From NCBI RefSeq assembly GCF_902686445.1, contig NC_062223.1:60289998-60353997 (forward strand): a stretch of DNA of 64,000 bases, written 5' to 3'. The position numbers and the translations under genes were made by a program. The notes under the pieces are model-generated. The model was not told the origin of the DNA. It did not search any database and saw only the letters and a list, made by a program, of their open reading frames with translations. This stretch comes from Sciurus carolinensis (lineage: Eukaryota > Chordata > Mammalia > Rodentia > Sciuridae). This document shows, piece after piece, positions 45,258 through 56,339 of this stretch (position 1 is the first letter of the stretch; each line of letters opens with the position of its first letter).

Positions 45258-45539
45258 TATGGTCTGCTTTGCTGGGTGCCTGATAGTGGCCTCCTGTCCT
45301 AAGTGGTCAGCAACCACATCCAAACTAGCATTCTTTCCTGGCTTGTCAAAGTCAGTCTCCTCAATTTAGTAGGGGTTATTAAAGAGAGGCCTCCTTGAGT
45401 GATTCTGAAGAAGAGAATTCAAGGTCAGAGCTCTTGGAGGGTCCCCTTAGCAGGACCAGGAAAGCACACTGGGTCACCTACAGCCTGGCCTTCACAGTTT
45501 GGTACTTGCAGCAAGGGCTGTCAGTTCTCCTAGTGGCTG

Positions 45540-46445
45540 GCTGGGCGCCAGAGCGGCGCCGCTGTGAGGCTGCAGGTCCTGCCCCCTCCGCGGGTTTCAC
45601 TCCCCTTCCTCCATCTCCCAACTGCCTCGCTTTTGCAGCATCCTCTGCAAAGGAGAGGAATGTGCAGTGCTGGGACGCGCCGTCCTGGCCAAGCGGCAGC
45701 ACCTGGGGCACGCTCTGGATTGCCAGGGTCCGCCGTCTGGCGCTGCGCCACGTGCTTTGGTCGGTGCTGATGTCAAGTGGGTGTGGGTTCTTCGGAAAGC
45801 GCCGGCGAGGACGAGTAGGGCGCGGGATGCGCCGCCAGCGCGTTGAGGCCCCGAAGTGCTCGGTCGCCCAGTGCTGCTGACCCGTAGCCCGTCCGGGCTC
45901 ACAGAGTGGGGCGCATGGAGCCGCGGCACTGCCCACCCCGGGACACGTGCCTCGCCGCCCTAGGGGGCTGGCGGGATCCCTCAAGGGGGGGCTGCAGGTG
46001 TGTGCACGCGCCATAACTTTCGGGGGTCTGCGGGCTGCAGGGCCGGCAGCAAGCAGTGTTCACGGGCTGCGTTCGGCAGTGCTTTGTGTCTCTCTGGGCG
46101 CGGCGCGACCGGAGCAGGTTCGTTCCCGGCCGGCCATCGGCACGGCAACCGCAGCTCGCCCCTGGAGTTACAGCGAGAGAATTCGTTGAGCCGGCGCCTG
46201 CTTTGGGTTACTAATCGGAAAGGGCGCCGAGGGAGATGCCTTGTTGTTTTAAGAATCCGGTCTCCAAGTACAGCCTGCGTTCATGGTAACAGGATTATCT
46301 CAGCAGACAGCGCAGCTTTCAGAAATCGGCTATGGTTGGGGGCCCCACGCCCCGGAGGTGTGCGGCTACGGGGACAGCGGCTGGCCAGCAGTGGAGTGGG
46401 GGTGGGGGTCGGGAGGTGGGCAGAGGCGACCTCTCCACTCGTTCT
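45540..46445. promoter_or_regulatory. CpG island, candidate promoter
   Basis: About 80 CpG dinucleotides by eye in about 900 bp, GC-rich, in a window otherwise strongly CpG-depleted outside the L1 5' UTR. There is no clear TATA box; E-box CACGTG cores occur near 45750 and 45942. It contains no SINE or L1. Islands like this usually mark promoters of broadly expressed or developmental genes. Direction is not determined: plus-strand donor-like sites occur at 45998 ('ctgcag|gtgtgt') and 46530 ('gaggag|gtaagg'). Long open frames here on both strands (for example 45395-45880 plus, 45478-46014 minus) are expected in stop-poor GC-rich DNA, and I recognise no protein. Confidence 0.75.
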
Positions 46446-48904
46446 GCAAGGCGCACTGGGTGCCTGCCCCACCTCCTCTTCTCCCTGAGCCTCTCCACTC
46501 ACACTTGCGGGGAGCCGGCTAAGGAGGAGGTAAGGGGTCAGCTAGCTTGTGACAGCTCTGGTTTCAGACACACCTTTCCGGAGGAATGCAGAGGCTTTGT
46601 TCCAGGAGCTTATACCAGCCCGGAGCCTTGAAGCCCGCGGGCATGGGGCCGGAGCTCTGGTTCCATTACTCATCTTTTATGGCAATGCCTGCGAGCTCCT
46701 GGGTAGGCAAGTTAATTATTAATGTGTCTAGGCTGGGAAGAGGGAATCTGAAAATGAGATTGGTGGGTTACAGGTCCCCTCCCCTTTCTCTTTTTGGCTT
46801 AAGGTTTAAGCCCAAGGTATTGCAGTGTATTTCCTGAGAAGGATGCTGGCATTCCCACAACCTGCACTCAGAGGAAGGGATGACCGGATTCTCCAGGAAG
46901 GACAGAAAGGAAGGATCCCTCAGTTTTTATCTTCTTTGGAACAGTCTGTAACTGTTCTCCTTTGCCTTCAGAAACCATCCTCTGTCTCAGCTTCCCAATG
47001 AACTTCCAGTCCAGATGTGTGAGACTGTGTAGGTAGTCTGAAGCGTTCTGAAAACTGCAACCCTGTCAGTGCCTGCAAACATCCTCACACACTCCACAAG
47101 TGCCTAGGGAGTATTTTCAGACCCCAGGTCTGTAGCATATGGGCCCAGGCAAAGCTCTGGCAGGTGGTCACCTGACCTGACTCTCCCAGGGCCCTCAGTG
47201 GAGAGGAAGTAGGAATCCAGGTGTAGAATTATGAGGGCGGAGTGAAGCTTCTTCCTCAGGCAGTTTCAGTTTCCCTCCCCCTCTTGGCAGGGAGAGGGTG
47301 GATTTTACCAGGAAGCACAAAGTGAGCTGTTGTGCTGGGGGATTTTCTGGGTGGGACCAAACAAATGCAAGTGGAAGAGCCCAGGCCTTAAATGTAGAAT
47401 GTGAATGAGGTTGGGCTCTGGGGATGCATGGAGGCTGGTTGGAGACAGGCCTGAGGAGAGTTGCCAGACTCAGCCTTCCCCACAGCATTATGTCTTGGAG
47501 ACCTGAGAAGCTATTAAATCCTTCTCAGTTTAGGATAGAGTACTCAGCCCTATTAACTGAAGGGCCCAAGGATTTGTAGAGTAAGTGTGATGAGAGAAAA
47601 GAGCATCTTGGCAGTTGACCGTCTTGGGAGTGCAGAGGAGGCTGGATTTATGTAAGGAAGGAGGGTGGAGTGTGGGGAGTGGTGGGCTTATAGGAGGTGG
47701 AGTACCCAGAGGGAGGCTGTAGCTGGGCATCTGATCAGAGAGATGCTCCAAAACAGGCTTCTCTGCTCTCCCACTGCCCTTCCTCCAGTTTTTTGGTCCA
47801 CTGTGACTTGTCTTGTGCGTTCATTTGCCTCATTGCTCTATGTCCATGGATTGGGTTGCTCTGATTACTGCCCAGAAACAGAGTCCCCCATCTCACCCCA
47901 GCCTTCTAGGGAGGAAACGAATAAAGAAGGGCTTGGCTTCAGATATGCACTGACCCTGATACCCGGACAATTGGGGAATCCATGCCACCTGTTCCTCCAT
48001 CTGGGTTTGTGATATGTACACTTAAGGAACCCTACCCCAGCACACAGGGCTATGATTCTTTGAGAGTGCTGTCTTCTCCCACGATGCCTTGATCTGCTGG
48101 CACTGTGTGTGTGTTTGGAGGTGGCTCTGATTAGGAATAAGTTTTATTTCTATTAGGGGAAGTCTGCCCAAGCCTGCCATCTGATGTCTGCTTACCTTTG
48201 GCCTGTTGGTCATGGCTGAATATTCATTGATTATGGCCCAACCACTGCCTGGGGAAGCTATTGAAGGTGATTTTGTAAGGAGTAGGTGAACATTAGTGTC
48301 CCTTGGGCACTGTGAGTTGAGCAGACACCTGTGGTTGTGGGGAAAGTATGAGGCAGTTGGAGAGGTTGTGAGGTGAGGGGTGTTGGAGTCACTAGGGGTT
48401 GTGGGGTCAGCACTGAATAGGACTATTAAAGATTCCCATATGTGACTTGCACCTAATGCCTGCCCTGCAGGGAGCAGGGTTGGTTGAGTTCAGCATCATT
48501 GGAGGCCTCTCTGTCCTGGGGTCCACACCCCTGCAACCTGGGGAAAGGGGCAGCCTGTTTGCACCACTCCTCAGCTTGTCCTTTCCTGTCCTCTTTAAGG
48601 AGGCACTGGGTTGATGGTGGTGGTTAGTATGTTCCTCAGCAGCAGCTGTGGCAGGGAGCCTTCTCCTAGGGTAAGAGAAGAGTGCTCTGAAAGTTTGTTC
48701 TGAGTCAGACAAGATTAGAAGTAGAATAAAATCCCTGGCAGCTTTTGCAGTCTTGGTTTGCAAAAACAAAAATTTCCTCCCTGGGATTTGTACTCTCTTG
48801 TGAAGGGAAAAAGAGGCTGTTATTCCAGGCCTCTGTCCTATGGATATGCAGTGATGAGGGGGGAAAGAATGAGGAGTTTATTGAGGCAGACAGTGTGTGG
48901 CATT
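46446..48904. other. Non-repetitive stretch downstream of the CpG island
   Basis: About 2.5 kb without recognised SINE, L1 or MIR. A homeobox-type 'gttaattattaatg' lies at about 46710. No exon could be supported. Confidence 0.35.
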
Positions 48905-49085
48905 TTCTCTGAGGACTTGAGTTCAAATGCAGTCTGTGCTGTTTATAAGCTTTGGGTCTGTGACCATCTCTCAGTCAGATTCTTTGCCTGTTCAGTGGGA
49001 ATAAGGACACTTCCTCCCAGCATCATTGTGAGGCTCATATGAAATGTTTGTAAAGACTTCAACTCAGTGGTTGCTGAATTCGTAA
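48905..49085 (+). repeat. MIR
   Basis: 'gaggacttgagttcaaatgc', 'ctgcctgttcagtgggaata'-like text and 'tgtgaggctcatatgaaatg' follow sense MIR order. Confidence 0.7.
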
Positions 49086-49245
49086 CTGTTGGTTTGTTTT
49101 AATGAAGGTAGATAGACAATCAGTGGATCATCTGTGAGGGTCATATGAAATGTTTTTAAAGATTTCAACTCAATGCTTGCCAAATTCATAGCTGTATTTG
49201 TTTTGTTTTAATGGAAGTAGCTAGACAATTGTTGAATCATCAGCT
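49028..49245 (+). repeat. Imperfect tandem duplication, unit about 106 bp
   Basis: Copy 1 begins at 49028 ('gtgaggctcatatgaaatgt') and copy 2 at 49134 ('gtgagggtcatatgaaatgt'). Both continue through 'aaaga(c/t)ttcaactca', 'tttgttttaatg(a/g)a' and 'tagacaat'. The first copy overlaps the MIR tail. Confidence 0.85.
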
Positions 49246-49404
49246 AAGGGAACTGGCTTGTTGGGTAGAAAATAAGAATGTCAGAAATGTCATTTTGTAC
49301 TGCCACCAGAGACTACATCCAGGCTCCTAGGAAAGATGGCATGCTCAAACTCCTGGTACAACCAGGATTATGCATTGTCCGTCCTAAGAGCGACTGGGTA
49401 CCCA

Positions 49405-49530
49405 CTACATTTAGTTGTGTGGCTCTGCACAAGTCCTTTTAATCTCTTTGAGCTAGTGTCCTGTGAGAATCATAGAACCTGCTTTGCACAGATGTTCTTG
49501 TGATCAAATGGGATAATGTATGCATAATTG
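49405..49530 (+). repeat. MIR fragment
   Basis: 'gtgtggctctgcacaagtcc', 'ttaatctctttgagctagtg', 'gatcaaatgggataatgta': sense MIR. Confidence 0.65.
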
Positions 49531-49544
49531 TAATGTGGCATTAC

Positions 49545-49685
49545 ATCTTATTGATAGCTTACCATGTACCAGATCCTATTCTAAGTGCCTTTGTGTGTTA
49601 TCTCATTGAATTCTCACCACAACTTATGATACAGGTGATTATTATCCAGTTTATTGATGAGGAAGTCGAGCTGTTACGAATTATC
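49545..49685 (-). repeat. MIR, inverted
   Basis: 'accatgtaccagatcctatt', 'ttatctcattgaattctcac', 'gtttattgatgaggaagtcg': antisense MIR. Confidence 0.75.
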
Positions 49686-50529
49686 ATTGTTATTTTCCTC
49701 TATTGGAAATCAACATCTGAAGTAGAAATGAAGTTTCTACAAATAGAAACCTCCCTTTCTTCTTTTGGGAGAGTGACGTATTCACCCTCCTGTTCTTTCT
49801 TTGACCTATTATGATGCCCCAGGCTAAATCTGGATATGAGTTTGTAAAATGGGTAAAAGAAGTTTTTATTAGTTAGCTTGTTCCTTTGGTGTTCTTCTGT
49901 GCCCCCCTCATCCACAGGCCCTTGGGGCCTGCGCTTACCCTGCCTAGTGTTGCTGGTTTGATTTGACATTTAGGTGGGGGAGATGTTTTGTCTAGACCAT
50001 TACGCTCAGAGTTTTTAAGGTCCCATCTTTCTGATATTCTGGTTAGGTGTTTTGCTTCCTTCTCACTGCCCCAAATGATCTTCTTGTGTGTGCTGAGGTC
50101 TGAAGTTTCCCATGTGTTAGGAAAATAAAATTTTTTAAGGGAAGAAAGAAACAAAACACCCAGTGAAAATAAGGGTTCACAGCTGGTGGTGTTTCAAACA
50201 TTGGTGGTGCTTAGTAACAGAGAGTTAGGATCACAGCCCCAAATTCATTCTCATTACTTTTATAGTATGCTTATAAGGGGGAAAAAAAAAAAAAAAGAAA
50301 GACTGCAACCTTGTGGGTTATTCCTTTATTAATGACAAGAGCAACATTTATGAAGGTGTGACACAAAGGAATAAATGTCTGGTTTGGAATAAAAAGTAAA
50401 AACAACTGGTAGGGCTCCAGGCATGCACAGGAGATTCCAGAGCTCTGCTTGGCACAGGAGTTTCCACAGCATGGTCCTGGATCCTCTGCTGCCAGAACCA
50501 CCTGATGATGTCATCAGAGAGGGTGTAGT

Positions 50530-50640
50530 TTCTGTCAGCTTATGAGAAAGTGAAGTAATTTGCCTCAGATCAGGTAGCCAGATACATAATGGTGGACTGA
50601 ACACCAGGTCTCTGATTTTCTGACTCAGAGGCAGGTAGTC
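50530..50640 (-). repeat. MIR fragment, inverted
   Basis: 'gtaatttgcctcagatcagg', 'aacaccaggtctctgatttt': antisense MIR core. Confidence 0.55.
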
Positions 50641-51069
50641 TTATTTATCCTTATAATAGTTTTAACAGTTTTTCTTATTAGGTATACATTGTTGAGATTT
50701 TTAAATATCAGAAAGGAAGATAGAAAGGGATAATTGTAGATCAAGCCCCAATGACAATCATTGTTCCATTGTTTGCATTTGGGTGGAATTTTTTTTTTTT
50801 TTTAATTTCAAGGAAGTGGGGACATTTGTTTTTGTCAGGGGAGATTTGCTTGTTATCTACACATCTCTGACCATATCTAATTTTGTGCCTTGGAGCAGAC
50901 ATTCTTTTTGTAAGATTTGTTTCCCTACAAGTTCAGATCAAATTTTTTATTTTGTGTGAGGCACCGTACTAGGCACTGTGAGCGAAAAATGGACAAGGCT
51001 TTTCCTGCTTTCAGAGTTTAAAATTAAATGGGAGAGACATATGTGCGTTCAACCAATTAGCATAGGCAT

Positions 51070-51295
51070 TAATAGTGATAGGAAACATTTACTGTATCCA
51101 GCTCTGTTCCCAAATGGCTTTGTATAAATTACTCACAATTCCTAGTCAACCTTGTGAAGGTTGTTTAAAATGTGTCCATTTTAAAAATGTGGAAGCCAAA
51201 AGGTTAAATGTCTTGCCTAAGGAAATAAACAACCACCCAAGCTTGAGGTTCAACTCTAGCTTGTCCCATTACAAAACCAAGTACCATCTCTTATA
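51070..51295 (-). repeat. MIR, inverted
   Basis: 'tgtataaattactcacaatt', 'aaaaatgtggaagccaaaag', 'aaatgtcttgcctaaggaaa': antisense MIR. The 120 bp before it resemble an L2-class repeat. Confidence 0.65.
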
Positions 51296-51418
51296 AAAAG
51301 CTGCAGATATAACAAATCCCAAGAAAGGGAAGCACAGTCAGTCTTTTGAGATGAAGGTAGGGCACCCCTCTCTGTCATTCTCTCTCATCCTTTTTCTCTC
51401 TCTGGTGTTAAACCTAAT

Positions 51419-51744
51419 TACAGTTGACCTTCTATATCCATAGGTCTCACATCCTTGGATTCTACCATCTACAGATCTGAAATATTTTGGTGGAAAATTT
51501 CATCTGTACTGAACATGTACAGACTTTTTTTCTTGTCATTATTCCCTAAACTATACAGTATAACAACTATTTACAGAGCATTTACATTGTATTGGGTATT
51601 TTAAGTAATCTGGAGATGGAGCATATGGGTAGGTTATATGCAAACACTATGACATTTCATATAAGGGACTTGAGCATCTATAGATTTTGGTACTTAAGGA
51701 AGTCCTGGAACTAAACCTCCAAAGATACTGAGGAGCAACTGTAC
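51419..51744. mobile_element. Tigger-type (Tc/mariner) DNA transposon remnant
   Basis: The left end 'cagttgaccttctatatcc' and the reverse complement of the right end (51723-51742, 'gatactgaggagcaactgta') form imperfect terminal inverted repeats, with TA at both edges as expected for Tc/mariner insertion. The interior ('gtactgaacatgtacagact', 'catttacattgtattgggta') matches a well-known non-autonomous mammalian Tigger-type family whose exact name I do not assert. No transposase frame. Confidence 0.75.
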
Positions 51745-53560
51745 CCTACTGAGTAGTATTCATTGTCATTTTTTAAAAAAGTATCCTGCTTGGATTCTTT
51801 TTTGAGGGGGCCCACTTGATAATCAGCCTCAGAATAGAAATTAGAACTGGAAGGGAATGAAGAGTTTTGTCTGGACCTTCACCTTTATTTCTTATTGAGG
51901 GAAACTGAGTCTCAGAAGAGAAGTGACCTGGGCATAGAGAATAGTTTTGAATTGAGCAGGACCAGAACTCTAGCCTATTTTCACCAGTTTCCCAAGGTGT
52001 GAAAGGATATGGCTTAATACAGGGGTGAATGTTTTTTAGTTTAATAGTTGTGCACATTAGTGTGCTTTTTCACGTTTATTTGAAGAAAAATGTAGCTAGA
52101 CTATTAAACTTATTCAGCAGGTGTTATTGCTTAGGATGTGGCTAGAATCTGTATGGTCTGTTTAAAGAAAAAAAGCAGAAGTACAGGTTGGACAGGGATG
52201 TGGCAGAAATTTCAGAAGCAGTGTGTGGGCGATGTGTGGTTAACATTAGGGACAGAGGGCATTTACAACAATTCACACTCTCCCCAAATGCTTCGACTTG
52301 CTCAGCCAACTTTATTATTTCAGGGGCAGGAAGAAAGGAGTGAAAACATACTACTTGCTAGGCATCTCATCTGTGAGTCAGTGTCAGTGGGCTCATTGTG
52401 TATATGTTGAGAAAGCTCAGAAAGGCCATTTAAACCCAAGGGCACAGAAGATATTGGCAGGTCAGGATTTGGGTCCTAAGTTGATCTCCTTCCGTTGCCC
52501 CTTAGAACCACCTGCTATATTCCACAAGGTTCATGAGTTGGGGACCCAGCCTGCCTCTCACCTCTGGGGTCTGACTTCCGTTGGGATGTGACATCTTGTT
52601 CAGGTACCAGGCTCAAGTGGAAATGAATATGACTGGGTTGCTAAGTTGCCACCATAGCCTGCTAATTTAAGCCTTGCTTTTGATAGAATTTCAAAGAATA
52701 TGTGATATTTATCAAATCTGACTCATGCTGTTCAGTGATAGAACCCTTATCCTGCTGCCATTTGGCTTCTGTTCATACTGTAATGATGCCATGTGGATTG
52801 TGAGCTCCAGGGAAGATGTAGACTGTGCCTATCATTCTCTCTAAAGGCAATTACTGGATGATTTTTGAGATTGAGTCATCTATCTGTATAGTCAGAGTTC
52901 AGAGCATCAACTGGTAGGTATTTACCTGGAGCAACAGTGTGAGAGTGAAGATGAAGGCTGTTTCCAAATTAACTGAAGAAACCCAAAGCCGTGGATTATA
53001 GAGACATGACTTTCAGGGCTCCCTTTGAGAAATTTTGACTGGAACATGGGGTCCAAGCTTTGGATCTTTCCTAAACAAGCCAAGAAAGTTCTACGTTTCA
53101 AGGGTTTAAGACCACTTGGAGTATAGTCTCTTTCATGAGATAGTCACTGTGCTTCTGCTATGTACTAGGTGTTGGGACAGTAAGGTAAGCCCCCAAAGGT
53201 GTCTGGGTTCTAATTTTGAAAACCTTTAAAATTTTTACCTTAAATAATAAAAGAGACTTTTAGATGTGTGAAAGATTTGAGGATGGGGAGATTATCCTGG
53301 ATCATCTGGATGAGCGCAATGTAATCAGAAGGATTTTTATTAGAGGGAGTAAAGAGAAGAAAATGTACCAAGGGTAGCAGAGGTTGAAGGGATGTGGGAC
53401 CATGAATCAAAGAATATGGGTAGCTTCTAGAAACTGGAAAAGGCAAGGAGAGGATCTTACTCTAGGGCCTATAGAAGGAATGCACCCCAATGACACTTTT
53501 AGTCCCGCAAAACTGATTTTGGCCTGCTGACTCCTAGAACTGTAAGATGACACATTTGAG
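51745..53560. other. Mostly non-repetitive stretch
   Basis: A short MIR-like piece may lie at 51885-51970. Otherwise nothing recognised. Confidence 0.3.
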
Positions 53561-53579
53561 TATGTTTTATTCCAGTCCC

Positions 53580-53830
53580 TTTTACATACCTTTATTTATA
53601 TTTTTATCCATAGACTATATACAGACTTGTTTGTGAGAAAATTATGTATTCCATTTTAAACTTAACATTTCTTTTGGATCTTTTCATGTTGATGCATAAA
53701 CATCTAATTTATTCAACTTAACTGCTATTTAGTAGTCATTATCTAAATACATGACATTTTATTTACTAGTTCCCCTATTCATGGGCAATAAGTTGTTTCC
53801 AATTTTTTTTTTAACCAATACAAACAGACC
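53580..53830 (-). mobile_element. Old L1-class fragment, inverted
   Basis: 'catgttgatgcataaacatc', 'taactgctatttagtagtca' and 'cccctattcatgggcaataa' resemble antisense old L1 ORF2/3' end. Strongly diverged. Confidence 0.4.
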
Positions 53831-53994
53831 CCATTCTTGTGATAAACACCTTCTCTTGTCACCTTGATTCAGTGTTTTGAATGGGTACCTTTTTTATTGC
53901 TGTATTACAGACTTCTCTTTTTCCTCCCATGACATTTAACACAATTTATAACCAAATTTATTTATTTTACTTATTGTTTGCTTTTTTAAATGGC

Positions 53995-54085
53995 TACCTC
54001 CTTTACTAGATTGATTGAATTGTATTGTTTTAAGTCACTACATTCGTGATAATTTGCTGTAACATAATAGGAAACTCAATATACT
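53995..54085 (+). repeat. Possible ERVL-MaLR LTR end
   Basis: 'gttttaagtcactacattcg' to 'aataggaaactcaatata' resembles the 3' end of MLT1/MaLR-class solo LTRs. Only the end is recognisable; no viral gene is present. Confidence 0.45.
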
Positions 54086-54494
54086 CAGTTACTAGGGATG
54101 AAACAGAATATAACCCAGTCCCTGCCTTGAGGTGATTCTTGGTCTTTGGGGAAACAGGTAGACAGCCAGTTTTGGGAATAGTGGTGAGGTCCTGGTAAGG
54201 CCTCCAGGGTTCTGTGGACCCTAATCTAGCTTGGCTCCAGAGATGCCACTGAAGGATGGGCTGGAGAACTAGGGGCAGGGAGGCGCCTTATGGCAGAGGG
54301 AAAAGTATGTTCAAAGTCATCTCAGGTCTGAAAACCAGGCGGAGGCTACTGGGCAGGATGGAAGGGCGAACGCTGGTTCCCTCTGAGCTTATACAGGTCC
54401 TCATGACCCTGTTTTCAGACTGAAACCTTTTAGGCCGTAGATAATGGGGAGAGAGCAAGGAAAATCCTGCTGCTACCCCTCTGGGTTGTATGAT

Positions 54495-54696
54495 AGTAGA
54501 ACTGACAGTGTTCCAGACACTGCACTACTCTTTACATTTCTTATCCCATTTACTCTTCACAACAACTGCCTGCAGTAGTGGCAGTCTTTTTTTTTAATTG
54601 AAGGAATGAGATTTTGGTAAATATTGGGCCCAACATCACATACCTTGTTAAATACTGGGGCTGAGGAACTGGGGTTTGAATTGAGGCCTCAGAGCC
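54495..54696 (-). repeat. MIR, inverted
   Basis: 'ttcttatcccatttactctt', 'aacatcacataccttgttaa', 'ggggtttgaattgaggcctc': antisense MIR interrupted by a T run. Confidence 0.65.
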
Positions 54697-54705
54697 TGAG
54701 TTCTT

Positions 54706-54877
54706 TTTTTTTTTTTTTTTTTCCTCTTTTTAAAAAAAAAATTATTTTAGTTGTAGATGGACACAATACCTTTTTTTTTTTTTTTTTTTTAATATGGTAC
54801 TGAGGATTGAACCCAGTACCTCATACATGCTAGTCAAGCACTTTACTACTGAGCTACATCCTTAGCCCCTCAGAATT
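54706..54877 (-). repeat. ID SINE, inverted, with second tail segment
   Basis: From the right: body ending at 'gagctacatccttagcccc', a T run (54771-54791), the reverse of the second tail segment ('agttgtagatggacacaata'), then the terminal T run (54706-54722). The direct repeat 'tgagttctt' is at 54697-54705 and 54878-54886. Confidence 0.9.
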
Positions 54878-55543
54878 TGAGTTCTTAGTATGCTTTTCTG
54901 GTGGAAAGATTGCAGGACCTGAGGCCTAGTCCGAGGTCTGCTTATTAGAGTGTCAGTCTATTCTCCTCCCTACTTTTCTTCATCTATAAAAGGGAATAAG
55001 AGGTTGGACTGCTTCACAGATGTTGTGAGTATGGAGGAGATCCTGAAGGCATGTGCTTTTTCTTTGAACTGTAGGGTCACCTCTTCTCACCAGAGTCTCA
55101 GATACCTCCAGAGAGGTCCCTGATAGGCAGCCCTACCTCATGGTGCTACGTTATCTTTAATGATCATTTAGAAGGGTTGAGGAATTTGGTCACAGTGGAT
55201 CACTAGAAGCTAATGTATTTGCATCCTTGGGTAGTGGCAAGGAACAGTGAGTAACCCATCTTTTGGGAGTGGTGGTTTAAGTCGGGAAAGGACAGGTATG
55301 ATCTGCATCATGTTCTCTGTGAAGATGCTAGTGCTAGAGATGGATATGATGAAAACCTTGCCTAAGTGTAAAGTGACCAACATTTACTCCCAGCCCTTAA
55401 CATTTTTTATCTGTGTGATTTGAGACCATTTGAATTTGGGACCTCAGTTTCTTTATGTGTAAAAAAGGACAAGTGAGTCCGGCTTCACAGAGTATGTGAT
55501 GTAACCTATCCATTTCCTGCCATATAGTGGACTTTTGGTAAAT

Positions 55544-55628
55544 AGTGGTCGACTTTATTTTTTTATTTTATTTTTTTTTAGTGGTCGACTTTATTTTTTT
55601 ATTTTATTTTTTTTAGTGGTCGACTTTA
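55544..55628. repeat. Tandem duplication, unit 35-36 bp
   Basis: 'agtggtcgacttta' begins at 55544, 55580 and 55615; each of the first two is followed by a T/ATTTT-rich run. Two full units and the start of a third. Confidence 0.9.
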
Positions 55629-55984
55629 AATCTTACCTTACCTCTCAGCATTAACACAATATATTCCAATTCTCTGAAGAGTGGTTTCCAGGTGGCTGCA
55701 ATGGTTATGCTGGACCACTTTGGAAGATAGAATATGTTTGTCTTGCCAAATGTAAGATTGAGTGCCACTGTTTTGCTTTCTGGGAATAATGACTGGACAG
55801 ATAAATAGATTTATGGCACTGAGGTATGTCAGTGAACAGATTTTCTTACTTCTTTTTTTTTGTGCTCTTTTACTTTTCTTGTCAATGTTTTCTGGTTATT
55901 CTTATTTTAGAATTTTGGGGAAGTACCAAATAAAGAGAAAATAAAAACATCTGCCTTCGTACCCAGTGATGACTTCTGCGAACA

Positions 55985-56310
55985 TTTTGATGTATTGCCC
56001 TCCATTCTTGTTTGAAATAAACATACTTTTTTTTTACAGAGCACACAATTTAATCTGCCTATTCATTTATTAAAGCATATGCATTCCTAGATCATTATAT
56101 ATTCCTTAAAAGCATTTTTATTTGCTACATAATAGTTTGTGGCATACATGTGTCATAATTTTTTTTTTATCACTTTCTGTTTAATAGTTAGACATTTAGG
56201 TTGCTTCCTCTTTTCTCCAAAGACACAGAAAATTATTTAACTATGCTTTTTACTGTTAAGAGTCTTAGAACTCAAATCCCTTGGTCAAAGAATAATCACA
56301 TTTAAAAGTT
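55985..56310 (-). mobile_element. Old L1-class fragment, inverted
   Basis: 'ctacataatagtttgtggca', 'agttagacatttaggttgct' and 'atcccttggtcaaagaataa' are decayed antisense old L1 phrases. Confidence 0.4.
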
Positions 56311-56339
56311 CTTTAGTGGACTGTTCAATTTACCTTACG

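Noticed and set aside
45395..45880. 161-codon plus-strand frame and longer minus-strand frame over the CpG island
   Set aside because: The plus frame starts at TTG rather than ATG, and both strands are open because GC-rich DNA has few stops. No recognisable domain.
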